Shown: one piece after another, positions 36,566 to 44,848 of the stretch
How the letters are laid out: each line of letters begins with the position of its first letter
Position numbering within the stretch: position 1 is the stretch's first letter
From: Marinobacter psychrophilus
GTDB lineage: Bacteria > Pseudomonadota > Gammaproteobacteria > Pseudomonadales > Oleiphilaceae
Direction: 5' to 3'
NCBI RefSeq assembly: GCF_001043175.1
Contig: NZ_CP011494.1
Location: 2,976,001-3,040,000, forward strand
DNA length: 64,000 nucleotides
Notes under the pieces: model-generated
Told to the model about the DNA's origin: nothing
Seen by the model: only the letters and a program-made list of their open reading frames with translations
Database searches by the model: none
Translations under genes and position numbers: made by a program

Positions 36566-36949
36566 CTAAAAGCTCGACATCTCTTCTTGCAGATCGCGCT
36601 TTAATTCTTCCGGCGAGGTTATCCACAAAGTACCCTCTGCGCCGGGGAACACGCCCACTTCCAATTTGTCTTTGGTCAGGCCCGGTACCCATTTTTTGAA
36701 AAAGTCTGGCAGGGAAATGCTCTTCGGGGTCAGATCGTCTGATCCCTTGGCATACTCCGCGGCGAATTCGGCGCTGGGCCACACCGGCACGTGCGCCACG
36801 CCCTCCTCTTCTGAAACAAGTTTCAGAAAACGGTTGTCGGTATTGATCAGTATCCAGATATCCCGCTCTTCAAGCACAGCGCTCAAAAAGTAGTCGTAGC
36901 GCTCTTCGCCGTTCATTTCGAGCACGTCGGTTAATTCGTTACTGCTCAT
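36566..36949 (-). CDS. DUF2750-domain protein
   Basis: A 127-residue acidic cytoplasmic protein with the DUF2750 pattern: ERYDYFLSAVLEERDIWILI, PVWPSAEFAAEYAKGSDD, SISLPDFFKKWVPGL and VGVFPGAEG. Proteins of this group look like stand-alone SseB/immunity-type domains, and no function is known. It has a modest site (GGAA, five bases). It is separated by 43 bases from the homocysteine methyltransferase-like gene upstream on the same strand. Confidence 0.8.
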   Translation of the reverse strand: MSSNELTDVLEMNGEERYDYFLSAVLEERDIWILINTDNRFLKLVSEEEGVAHVPVWPSAEFAAEYAKGSDDLTPKSISLPDFFKKWVPGLTKDKLEVGVFPGAEGTLWITSPEELKRDLQEEMSSF

Positions 36950-36992
36950 AAAAATTCCATCAATTTAAAAATTTAAACTCGAGTTTTCTTGC

Positions 36993-37904
36993 TCAGGAGT
37001 TTGGCACCGGCCATTGGGAGAACCGAATAAACTCATAGTCGTCCGCAAGCGTCTCTACAATGTGCCGCACATGCTCCGGTGTAATCTCGCAGCAGCCGCC
37101 AATAACGGTTGCCCCATCAGCTAGCCACTGGCGCACATGGGCCACATAGGCCTGTGGAGAAATATCTTCCCGCGCCTCCAAGGCATCCACTAAACCACCC
37201 CGCGCCATAGCCTCCACCGACTTAAAGGCGTTGGCATAACCACCCACGCAGGGGTGCAATCTAACCAGCTCGGGCATGGCAGCAGAAATTAATTCGGGGT
37301 CACAGCAGTTGAGCATTACCGCCGTAGGTGAGTACGGGGAAACGGCGGCAACCGCCTCAGCCAGGGTTTCACCAGACTTTAGCTTGCCGTCCGCCTCAAG
37401 GCGAAACGCGACGGAAAAAGGCTTGCCCAACTCGCTCGCAGCGGCGCAGGCCGCACACGCTTCCAGGGTATTGGTCATGGTTTCAATCAGCAGAACGTCA
37501 GCCACGGCCTGCTGTTTTACCAGCACCGAGTATTCATCCCGCAAATCCTCAAACGAACGCGCGGGCTGGCCCTGATAACTTCCGGCCAGGGGCGGCAGAC
37601 AACCTGCAATATCCACACACGCGCCTGTGGCTTCTACAGCCTGCCCCAGCAATTCGAACGCATTTTGATGTATGGTCACCAACTGTTCCAACTGGCCGTG
37701 CTGAAGCAAACGGGACGGCGTGGCGGCATAAGTGTTGAGGGATAACGTTTTGGCGCCAGCGCGGATAAAGTCGGAGTGCACCGCGACAACCACGTCTGGC
37801 TGCTCGTGCATAACCGCAACCGACCATAGCGCTGAACTAACGTTGGCAGCACGCCGATAAATCTCTTGGCCGAGGCCACCATCAAGAAGCACTACAGGGC
37901 GCAT
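36993..37904 (-). CDS. Homocysteine S-methyltransferase family protein
   Basis: A 303-residue TIM barrel with VVLLDGGLGQEIYRR at the start, GAKTLSLNTYAATPSRL, a Cys at the end of the barrel strand VMLNCCDPELI, and the terminal zinc motif GGCCEITPEHV. Zinc ligands are therefore the Cys in NCC and the GGCC pair. Members methylate homocysteine from S-methylmethionine or betaine. This one may prefer another thiol, since the group is diverse. The ribosome site is distant (GGAG, 12 bases). Confidence 0.85.
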   Translation of the reverse strand: MRPVVLLDGGLGQEIYRRAANVSSALWSVAVMHEQPDVVVAVHSDFIRAGAKTLSLNTYAATPSRLLQHGQLEQLVTIHQNAFELLGQAVEATGACVDIAGCLPPLAGSYQGQPARSFEDLRDEYSVLVKQQAVADVLLIETMTNTLEACAACAAASELGKPFSVAFRLEADGKLKSGETLAEAVAAVSPYSPTAVMLNCCDPELISAAMPELVRLHPCVGGYANAFKSVEAMARGGLVDALEAREDISPQAYVAHVRQWLADGATVIGGCCEITPEHVRHIVETLADDYEFIRFSQWPVPNS

Positions 37905-37955
37905 AAAACGGTTTAACTCCTCAAAATAAAAGTATGAACTTGAGCATTGCTGGCG

Positions 37956-38387
37956 TTACTTTGCCATATGCCCCACATAAGCCGCTGTAAATGCGGTTTC
38001 CTGAAAAATCTTCAAACCGGTGTCTGCAAACGGAACAGGCAAAGGATTCGATGAGAGCGTCGATTTAATCAGTGCAGGCGGAAGCAGAACAACCCCAACG
38101 TCAGCACCGGTCATTAATTGAATAGCGGCTTCCAACTTGAAGCTGATGGCACCGCCAGCGAACTTCCCTTTTGGCATACGCTCTTTAATAGCTACTCTAT
38201 TAACGTTGTGCTCCGTCAAAAACGCCACGAACGATACTTGGAACTCCTGCAAATCAGCACGGGTATGGTTTTTCTTCAAGCTTAACTTACGAACCTTACT
38301 GTCTGGCAGACTGAAATGCCCCTGATCCAGGTTCAGCAAACACACCACAGCATCGCTGCCGGTTAATTCAACGCCACAAACGCGCAT
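37956..38387 (-). CDS. DUF3010-family protein
   Basis: About 143 residues. It begins MRVCGVELTGSDAVVCLLNL and continues with KVRKLSLKKNH and IKERMPKGKFAGGAISFKLE, matching DUF3010. The start at 38387 has GGGGA upstream; the frame to 38432 overlaps the preceding gene. The pattern of a first strand with an acidic residue, plus a later conserved Lys/Glu, recalls RNase H-like folds, but this is only suggestive. It follows the SEC-C gene by 16 bases, so the two are co-transcribed. Confidence 0.8.
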   Translation of the reverse strand: MRVCGVELTGSDAVVCLLNLDQGHFSLPDSKVRKLSLKKNHTRADLQEFQVSFVAFLTEHNVNRVAIKERMPKGKFAGGAISFKLEAAIQLMTGADVGVVLLPPALIKSTLSSNPLPVPFADTGLKIFQETAFTAAYVGHMAK

Positions 38388-38403
38388 ACAATATCCCCGC
38401 GGC

Positions 38404-38748
38404 TTAACCGCAGCACTTTTTGAATTTAACACCGCTGCCGCAACTGCAAGGATCGTTTCGGGCCGGTACCTGGGCCTGCGTTACGGTTACGCCCTTGTCC
38501 AGAATGGTCGTTAGCTCGGCAGTGGATTCAACCGCACCCGCGCTTTCATCTACCGTAATGTTGGCGAACAGATCTGCTTCAGCCACCAGAGCTTCAACTT
38601 CCTGCTTTCGTGCTTCACTGGTAACAACCAGCGTTAACGGGAACTTCTTACTACCCGGCTTCTTGCTGGCATTGGTCTGAAAACCGCCGCGCGCCGTATG
38701 GTGCTGACGGGCATCCTGCCGGCCTTTAAAAAAGAACTTGTCGGACAT
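38404..38748 (-). CDS. SEC-C metal-binding motif protein (PBPRA1643-like)
   Basis: A 114-residue protein beginning MSDKFFFKGRQDARQHH and ending with a SEC-C zinc motif, RNDPCSCGSGVKFKKCCG (CxC and CC ligands), as at the tail of SecA. Between them lies a small alpha/beta segment, FPLTLVVTSEARKQEVEALV. SEC-C motifs bind zinc and often mediate contact with SecB, ribosomes or nucleic acid. The start at 38748 has a weak site. Its role is unknown, and it is paired with DUF3010 downstream. Confidence 0.82.
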   Translation of the reverse strand: MSDKFFFKGRQDARQHHTARGGFQTNASKKPGSKKFPLTLVVTSEARKQEVEALVAEADLFANITVDESAGAVESTAELTTILDKGVTVTQAQVPARNDPCSCGSGVKFKKCCG

Positions 38749-39013
38749 GCTGCTATCTCTGATGGGTAAAACCGATGTGCCCGAGCCTATAAACGCAGGT
38801 TGCTGTCGGGGGAAAATGGTTTTAACACGGTTATCGAGCAGGATATATAGTAGATGGTGGAAAATACGATGTTGTTTGGCGCATTTAAGGTGCGTAAACA
38901 GGAAAACTCTCTGCTGGCTCCCGCAGTACACGTGTTCATTGTCATTAGCCAAAAGACTTCAGTAAGCTTCAGGCTCAAAACGACACCCGCAGCAGCAATC
39001 AAAGGCCATTAAT

Positions 39014-40021
39014 ATGAAAAGCATTACTCTTTCAAGCCCCGGCGGCCTGGAGCACCTTAGCCTTAACAATAGCGCGGAACCCGGCGCGCCAGGGCCTGGC
39101 CAAATGCGGGTCCGAATTCATGCCTGCTCTCTTAACTATCACGATTATGCGGTGGTTGTTGGGGCCATCCAAACCGAAGACCAACGCATCCCCATGGCGG
39201 ATGGCGCGGGCGTTGTGGAGGCCATTGGTGAAGGTGTCAGCGAATTCAAGGTTGGCGACCATGTGGTGTCAACCTTTTTCCCTGAGTGGCTTACTGGCTC
39301 TGCCCCCATTGATAATTTCAGCACCACGCCCGGTGACGGCCAAAATGGTTACGCTCGCGAACAGGTCGTGCGCTCAACCAACTGGTTTACCCACGCACCG
39401 AAGGGCTATACCCATGCTGAAGCAGCCACCCTGACCACCGCTGGTTTAACAGCATGGCGAGCACTGGTCGTTAATGGTGGCTTAAAAGCAGGCGACACCG
39501 TGCTCACGTTGGGCACCGGTGGGGTGTCTGTGTTTGCACTGCAGTTCGCCAAGTTGATGGGCGCACGAGTTATTTCCACGTCGTCTTCAGACGAAAAACT
39601 GGAACGGCTAAAAGCGCTGGGTGCAGATCACACCATCAATTACAAAACAACGCCGGCTTGGGGCGCACGAGTCCAAGAGCTGACAAACGGCGTGGGTGTT
39701 GATCACGTTATCGAAGTAGGTGGCCCTGGCACTCTTCCGGAATCCATCGATGCCGTTCGCATTGGCGGCCATATCGCGCTTATAGGCGTACTGACCGGCC
39801 GCGCTGGCGATATTCCTACCGCAAAACTGATGGCGAAACAGGCCCGGCTGCAAGGCTTGATTGTGGGCAGCCGGACCCATCAGCAAGAGATGATTCGCGC
39901 GATTGAAGTGAACGGCATGCACCCGATTCTTGACCGGTCTTTTGCGCTGGAGGACATCGCTGATGCTTTTCGCCATGAAGAATCCGGTAAGCACTTCGGG
40001 AAGATCTGTCTGGAGTTCTAA
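39014..40021 (+). CDS. Zinc-free NAD(P)-dependent alcohol/quinone oxidoreductase (MDR family)
   Basis: A 335-residue medium-chain dehydrogenase/reductase. It shows the GroES-like N-terminal part (VRIHACSLNYHDYAVVVG), MADGAGVVEAIGEGV, the Rossmann motif VLTLGTGGVSVFALQFAKLMG, and ADHTINYKTTPAWG. Metal ligands of classical zinc alcohol dehydrogenases are missing or replaced (SLNYHD), so a quinone- or enal-reductase-like activity is likely. The ATG follows AAAGG by eight bases. A flavin reductase-like gene follows 87 bases on. Confidence 0.87.
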   Translation: MKSITLSSPGGLEHLSLNNSAEPGAPGPGQMRVRIHACSLNYHDYAVVVGAIQTEDQRIPMADGAGVVEAIGEGVSEFKVGDHVVSTFFPEWLTGSAPIDNFSTTPGDGQNGYAREQVVRSTNWFTHAPKGYTHAEAATLTTAGLTAWRALVVNGGLKAGDTVLTLGTGGVSVFALQFAKLMGARVISTSSSDEKLERLKALGADHTINYKTTPAWGARVQELTNGVGVDHVIEVGGPGTLPESIDAVRIGGHIALIGVLTGRAGDIPTAKLMAKQARLQGLIVGSRTHQQEMIRAIEVNGMHPILDRSFALEDIADAFRHEESGKHFGKICLEF

Positions 40022-40108
40022 TACGGACGCCTGGTTTAACCGGCCACTCCTAACAGTGAGCTGGTTACACCCATGCGCAAAGCACGAGTTTGTTATCAGG
40101 AGTTTGTT

Positions 40109-40729
40109 ATGCCCGAAGATATACACTTCTACGAACCCGCCAATGGTCACCGACTTGCACACGACCCATTCAATGCCCTAGTGGCACCGAGGCCGATTGG
40201 ATGGATCTCAACGAAAAGCCGTGACGGCGCGCTTAATCTTGCGCCTTATAGCTTTTTCAATGCCTTCAACTATATTCCCCCCATCGTCGGATTCTCCAGC
40301 GTCGGCTACAAAGACTCCGTGCGTAATGCGGAAGAAACCGGTGAGTTTTGCTGGAATCTGGCGACTCGTCCTCTGGCAGAAGCCATGAACCAAACCTGCG
40401 TCGCTGTAGGACCTGACGTCGATGAGTTCGCTCTTTCAGGGCTGACACCGAAGCCTTCGCGGATTATCTCTGTGCCGCACGTGGCGGAAAGCCCGGTAAC
40501 ATTTGAATGTCGGGTCACGCAGATTATTCAGTTGGCAGGCGTCGACGGTCAGAAGGTCAATACCTGGATGGTGTTCGGCGAGGTGGTCGGCGTGCACATA
40601 GCGCAACACCTGCTGCGGGAAGGCGTTTACGATACGGCAGCGGGCGAACCCATTCTTCGCGGCGGCGGACCGGCGGACTACTTTGCAGTGAACGCGTCGC
40701 AAAAATTTCAGATGCATCGGCCGAAATAA
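40109..40729 (+). CDS. Flavin reductase/DIM6-NTAB family flavoprotein
   Basis: A 206-residue FMN-binding split-barrel protein. Typical stretches are FNALVAPRPIGWISTKSRDG, NLAPYSFFNAFNYIPP and the later FECRVTQIIQLAG and NTWMVFGEVVGVHI. Members reduce flavins or bind FMN as single-component oxidoreductases. The start at 40109 has AGGAG six bases upstream, better than the TTG- or ATG-like starts further 5'. Substrate unknown. Confidence 0.87.
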   Translation: MPEDIHFYEPANGHRLAHDPFNALVAPRPIGWISTKSRDGALNLAPYSFFNAFNYIPPIVGFSSVGYKDSVRNAEETGEFCWNLATRPLAEAMNQTCVAVGPDVDEFALSGLTPKPSRIISVPHVAESPVTFECRVTQIIQLAGVDGQKVNTWMVFGEVVGVHIAQHLLREGVYDTAAGEPILRGGGPADYFAVNASQKFQMHRPK

Positions 40730-40862
40730 ATCAGCCCCGACTTAACCAGAGTGCGTTAAATTTCGCTGCGTTAAAGATAGCGGCCCTAACATCAAGAAGG
40801 TGCAAACAGTTCGCGCGCGTTTTTGCACCCTCAGTCATTCAAAAAGCGATACCGCTATCGGC

Positions 40863-41039
40863 TTACGAGCAAGAACCGCAGCAAACGCCCGGGTCGCCGT
40901 GCTTGCCTTTCTTTTTGGGCGCCATTTTGGCGTCAACAGCGGCTTCTTCTTGTGCTTTTGGGTCGAAGTGCTGAGCTGAATCAGCTTGCACTGACTCGGC
41001 TTTTTTTCCTTTGAAGACATCTTTAAATGATTGAACCAT
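40863..41039 (-). CDS. CCGSCS-motif small protein
   Basis: A 58-residue peptide that begins MVQSFKDVFKGKKAES and ends with the sequence that names a small family, GDPGVCCGSCS, directly before the TAA. The body is hydrophilic, with Ala/Lys/Glu-rich stretches (DPKAQEEAAVDAKMAPKKKG) and no signal peptide. Cys53, Cys54 and Cys57 could bind metal or form a redox centre. The ATG at 41039 has GAGG nine bases upstream. Plus-strand frames over the same bases lack comparable conservation. Function is unknown. It stands alone in an intergenic stretch between the flavin reductase and MFS genes. Confidence 0.82.
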   Translation of the reverse strand: MVQSFKDVFKGKKAESVQADSAQHFDPKAQEEAAVDAKMAPKKKGKHGDPGVCCGSCS

Positions 41040-41129
41040 TGGATTGCACCTCGGCTGCGATCTTTAACATTTATTTATAATGAATCTTATTGGTTGGACC
41101 AAAAGTAGTCAAGAGGTTCTTTTGCCCGC

Positions 41130-41141
41130 GGGGGGGGGGGG
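41130..41141. repeat. Poly-G tract of 12 bases
   Basis: A run of 12 G residues, 91 bases upstream of the CCGSCS start and 127 bases upstream of the MFS start, in the divergent promoter region. Runs of this length slip readily. The length in the read should be treated with care. Confidence 0.85.
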
Positions 41142-41268
41142 TGGCTGCGTTAAAAAAACGCTAAAACCCGGCTTCCATTCATAGAGGGGCTTCTGCGACC
41201 TATGTACAATGCTCCTCACGCTAATTCGTTGTTGCGAATCAACCTTTCGAAACCTTCACTAGACCATT

Positions 41269-42477
41269 ATGCAATCATCAACGACGAACACAGACCCTCA
41301 TAGCTTATCAGCATCCCTGGTATTTCTCGGCGCTGCCTTCGCCTTCAGCGTGGTGATGATCGGTACCACCATGCCAACTCCGCTTTACCCAATCTATCAG
41401 GATGCTTTCGGGTTTTCCCAGCTGATGATTACCATTATTTTTGCCGCGTACGCCTTCGGCGTCATTGCAGCGCTGGTTATCACCGGGCGCTGGTCTGATC
41501 AGCTCGGGCGCCGGCCGTTGCTGTTTGCCGGCATCGCGTGTTCGATTATCAGCGATTTGGTATTCTGGCAGGCCGACGGGCTAGTAATGATTCTTGTGGG
41601 CCGTGTCCTGTCCGGGCTCTCGGCCGGTATTTTTACCGGCACCGCGACCGTGGCCGTGCTGGAACTGGCACCGCCGCACTGGCGTGAGCGGGCCACATTT
41701 TTTGCCACCGCCGCGAATATGGGCGGATTGGGCCTTGGCCCTATGCTTGCGGGCGCACTTTCACAATACCTGCCCTCTCCACTGCAATTAACCTACTTGA
41801 TACACATCGCGCTTGCCCTTCTGGCATTCATCTGCATCTGGCGAGCCCCGGAAACCGTAACAAGACCAACTCAGCCAAAGCTGTCACTTCAGCGCCTGAA
41901 TGTGCCCCCGGAAGTACGCGGTGTGTTTGTGCCCGCCGCCATCGCGGGCTTTGCTGGTTTTGCGGTTTGTGGCTTCTTCACCTCGATAGCGCCAGCGATG
42001 ATGGGCAATGTGCTGGGCTATGATAACCGTCTATTAGTCGGCGTTGTCGCGGGCAGTATCTTTATTGCCTCAACACTCGGCCAGTTCCTGCAGGATAAAC
42101 TGCCGCTGCGCCGACGTTTACCCATCGGGTGCGCTACGCTCGTTGCTGGCGTGACGCCCGTAGCGCTCGGTATCTATTCTCAGTCGCTCACCCTATTCAT
42201 GGCCGGTGCAGTCATCGCTGGCATGGGCCAGGGAATCGCTTTTCGCGCCGGCCTGGGCGCTATAAACGCTGCTTGTCCGCCGGCGGAACGCGCCGCGGTA
42301 ACCTCAACCTTCTTTATTGTTGCCTACATCGCCATCTCAGTACCGGTGATTGGCATCGGCTTGATGGCCAGCCTGCTCAGCCTTAAGGCAACCGGTATTA
42401 TCTTCTCCGTTTTCGTTGGCGCTATGGCAGCCGTGGCATTGCTGATTCTTCTATGGCGTGATTACCGCAGAAACTGA
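41269..42477 (+). CDS. MFS transporter
   Basis: A 402-residue, twelve-helix major facilitator carrier. It has the MFS loop 2-3 motif GRWSDQLGRRPLLFAG, the motif C-like segment in helix 5 (NMGGLGLGPMLAG), and a second-half GMGQGIAFRAGLGAIN. It looks like a drug- or sugar-efflux-type MFS, and the substrate is not predictable. The ribosome site is weak. The gene is alone, with a hairpin terminator shared with the AraC gene downstream and a 12-G tract upstream. Confidence 0.87.
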   Translation: MQSSTTNTDPHSLSASLVFLGAAFAFSVVMIGTTMPTPLYPIYQDAFGFSQLMITIIFAAYAFGVIAALVITGRWSDQLGRRPLLFAGIACSIISDLVFWQADGLVMILVGRVLSGLSAGIFTGTATVAVLELAPPHWRERATFFATAANMGGLGLGPMLAGALSQYLPSPLQLTYLIHIALALLAFICIWRAPETVTRPTQPKLSLQRLNVPPEVRGVFVPAAIAGFAGFAVCGFFTSIAPAMMGNVLGYDNRLLVGVVAGSIFIASTLGQFLQDKLPLRRRLPIGCATLVAGVTPVALGIYSQSLTLFMAGAVIAGMGQGIAFRAGLGAINAACPPAERAAVTSTFFIVAYIAISVPVIGIGLMASLLSLKATGIIFSVFVGAMAAVALLILLWRDYRRN

Positions 42478-42522
42478 TGGGCAATATCCTGCGACAATTA
42501 AGCCCTAGATTGATGCATGACC

Positions 42523-42540
42523 GCCCGTAAACGGGCCATT
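42523..42540. terminator. Short hairpin between convergent MFS and AraC genes
   Basis: GCCCGT-AA-ACGGGC (42523-42536), followed by CATTTT. The stem is short and the T run weak, so termination is possible but not certain. Confidence 0.5.
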
Positions 42541-42545
42541 TTAGT

Positions 42546-43391
42546 TCAAAAATACCGAATGCGTTGAAGGTAGGTTATCTGCTTTACTTGCTGCTGGTAC
42601 TCAACCGGTGTCGCCGATACAAACTTCTTAAACTCACGCAAGAAATGGGGCTGATCACTGAAGCCAAGGTCACATGCCAAGTCCGAAAACGCGACATCAT
42701 CACGATGATTGATGTCGTAAATGGCAGATTGGCAACGAACAATGCGGCTGAACGCTTTAGGTGACATTCCCAGGTCAGTGAGAAATTGCCGTTGCAACGT
42801 TCGGCCGCAGTAGCCGGTCTGTTCTTCCAGTTGCGTCAGGCAGATATCTCCTTTTTCCTCGCAAATTCTATGGACAGCGTTCAAAGTCAGTTGCGAGATT
42901 TTACGCACGCTTTTACCCCTGAGAAATTGCTCTAACAGCGCAACCTTTCCGGCGAATTCCGGCTGATTAACTATCTGATCAAAAACCGGTTCTGCTCCCG
43001 CTACCGCGTCAAGAAAACCCACCTGATGGTCCACGAGGTCATCCACAGATACGTTCACAAAATCCGGTGTCACACCCAGTGAAAATCTCACCCCAAAATA
43101 ATCGTGGTCGCCCTTCAGGTAACCACTGCGAGCTTCCAGCGGTGTGCCATATACCCGCGCGCTAGGGTTGGTTTTATCGCAGTCAAAAAGGATATCGACA
43201 CAGCCATCCGGAACCGCAAAGGTCTTCTCGCTCAGCGGTTTCGTCTTAAAGCTGTAGAAGTGAGAAATAGCGGGTTGGTCTGACAACACAAGGTCGTAAT
43301 GCTTGGCTGCGCTTAGCACAAACCAGGGCTGTTTCGAGTGGATACTCGCGACCTTGCTATGGCTGGAAACAATCGACATAGGACTTACCAT
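42546..43391 (-). CDS. AraC-family transcriptional regulator
   Basis: About 281 residues. The N-terminal half has the DUF6597-like pattern VPDGCVDILFDCDKT with YGTPLEARSG. The C-terminal AraC domain has two helix-turn-helix units: ICLTQLEEQTGYCGRTLQRQF and later VAFSDLACDLGFSDQPHFLREFKKFVSATP. Start is uncertain: ATG at 43391 (GGGG ten bases upstream) and ATG at 43379 are both possible, and the frame is open to 43475 from a TTG. It faces the amine/amino-acid operon at 43611, so it probably activates it. Confidence 0.82.
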   Translation of the reverse strand: MVSPMSIVSSHSKVASIHSKQPWFVLSAAKHYDLVLSDQPAISHFYSFKTKPLSEKTFAVPDGCVDILFDCDKTNPSARVYGTPLEARSGYLKGDHDYFGVRFSLGVTPDFVNVSVDDLVDHQVGFLDAVAGAEPVFDQIVNQPEFAGKVALLEQFLRGKSVRKISQLTLNAVHRICEEKGDICLTQLEEQTGYCGRTLQRQFLTDLGMSPKAFSRIVRCQSAIYDINHRDDVAFSDLACDLGFSDQPHFLREFKKFVSATPVEYQQQVKQITYLQRIRYF

Positions 43392-43610
43392 CTGATTCTG
43401 ACCCCAAATCGCTTGCAAAGTTTGCGCCACACCAAAAGTAACACTCGCCAAAAATCCCATGTCGCGAAAATTCAATACGCACTAACTCGCACTCAATAAT
43501 ATTGTCCTCGATCGCTTTAAAAGCATCCTTAAATGCGAGAAACCGCAGAACACACTTTGCAGTTATCCAACAGGATGCTAATCCAGCAACTCACGTTTGT
43601 AGGAAATATC

Positions 43611-44750
43611 ATGTCAGAGCGCACACAACTTAATTTTATTTACCTGTCCGAGCCGGACATGATCAAAGCGGGGGTTACCGATATGCCCTCCTGTGTGGAC
43701 ACCATGGAGGAGATGTTTGCGCTCCTGCACCAGGGCGATTACCGCATGGCCGGCCCTAACAATGATTCGCACGGTGCGATGATTACCTTCCCGGAACAAC
43801 CCACTTTCCCGAACATGCCCACCAACACGGCTGACCGACGCCTGATGGCGATGCCCGCCTACCTGGGTGGCGACTTCAAAACCTGCGGTGTGAAATGGTA
43901 CGGGTCCAACATCGCTAACCGCGAGAAGGGCCTGCCACGCTCCATCCTGATGATGACCCTCAATGATATTGATACTGGCGCGCCACTGGCGCACATGTCA
44001 GCCAATCTTCTGTCGGCCTATCGCACAGGCGCTATCCCGGGTGTCGGCGCCCGCTACTTGGCTCGCAAAGACGCCAAAGTCATTGGCCTGCTGGGCCCGG
44101 GGGTCATGGGTAAAACCTCGGTCGCTGCCTTCATCGCCGCGCGGCCACAGATCGACACCATAAAAATAAAAGGGCGCGGCCAAAAAAGCCTCGATGATTT
44201 TATCGGCTGGCTGAAAGAAACCTACCCGCAAGTTACCAACATTCAGGTGGTCGACTCTATCGAAGAAGTCGCAACGGATTCCGACATCATCTCCTACTGT
44301 AATTCAGGCGAAATAGGGGACCCGAGCACCTACCCGATCATCAAGCGCGAATGGCTGAAGCCCGGCGCCTATCTGGCTATGCCTGCCAGTTGCCGCCTGT
44401 GCGAAAACATGGCGGGCACCGGTGTGCGCAAAGTAATGGACAGCATTGGCCTGTATGAAACCTGGTACGAAGAACTTCCAAAACCCAGCCACCGCCACAT
44501 TCCGTTAGTGGGCATGCAGTTTATGGACATGATTGCCGAAGGCCAGATGGACAAGGATGAACTGGAAGATCTGGGAGCCATCGTTTCCGGCGACAGCCCT
44601 GGCCGGCAGAACGATGAGGAAATCATCATCATGTCAGTCGGCGGCATGCCGGTCGAAGACGTGGCCTGGGCGACCAAGGTATACCGCAACGCCCTCGAAA
44701 AGGGCATCGGCGTCAAGCTGAATCTCTGGGATGCACCGGCAATGCGCTGA
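43611..44750 (+). CDS. Ornithine cyclodeaminase/mu-crystallin family protein (tyramine oxidase subunit B-like)
   Basis: A 379-residue NAD(P)-binding protein. It has MPSCVDTMEEMFALL, RRLMAMPAYLGGDFKTCGVKWYGSN, the Rossmann motif VIGLLGPGVMGKTSVAAF and a long specific C-terminus (GDSPGRQNDEEIIIMSVGGM). The Arg and Lys that bind substrate carboxylate in ornithine cyclodeaminase are partly present (AYRTG, GVKW). The form matches what databases call tyramine oxidase subunit B. The ATG at 43611 has AGGA six bases upstream. The next gene, an FAD oxidase, would be its partner in the breakdown of an amine or D-amino acid. Confidence 0.8.
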   Translation: MSERTQLNFIYLSEPDMIKAGVTDMPSCVDTMEEMFALLHQGDYRMAGPNNDSHGAMITFPEQPTFPNMPTNTADRRLMAMPAYLGGDFKTCGVKWYGSNIANREKGLPRSILMMTLNDIDTGAPLAHMSANLLSAYRTGAIPGVGARYLARKDAKVIGLLGPGVMGKTSVAAFIAARPQIDTIKIKGRGQKSLDDFIGWLKETYPQVTNIQVVDSIEEVATDSDIISYCNSGEIGDPSTYPIIKREWLKPGAYLAMPASCRLCENMAGTGVRKVMDSIGLYETWYEELPKPSHRHIPLVGMQFMDMIAEGQMDKDELEDLGAIVSGDSPGRQNDEEIIIMSVGGMPVEDVAWATKVYRNALEKGIGVKLNLWDAPAMR

Positions 44751-44848
44751 CCGCAGCGAAACTGATTCCCCAAATGCACGGCTAACAACACACAACGCAC
44801 TGGCAGCCCTCTATTGAACCCAGTCGTGCCAGCTTCAGGAAACCCCCT

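Noticed and set aside
40823..41014. Plus-strand small ORF over the CCGSCS gene
   Set aside because: The minus strand gives a known motif and ribosome site; the plus reading (Arg/Ser-rich) does not.
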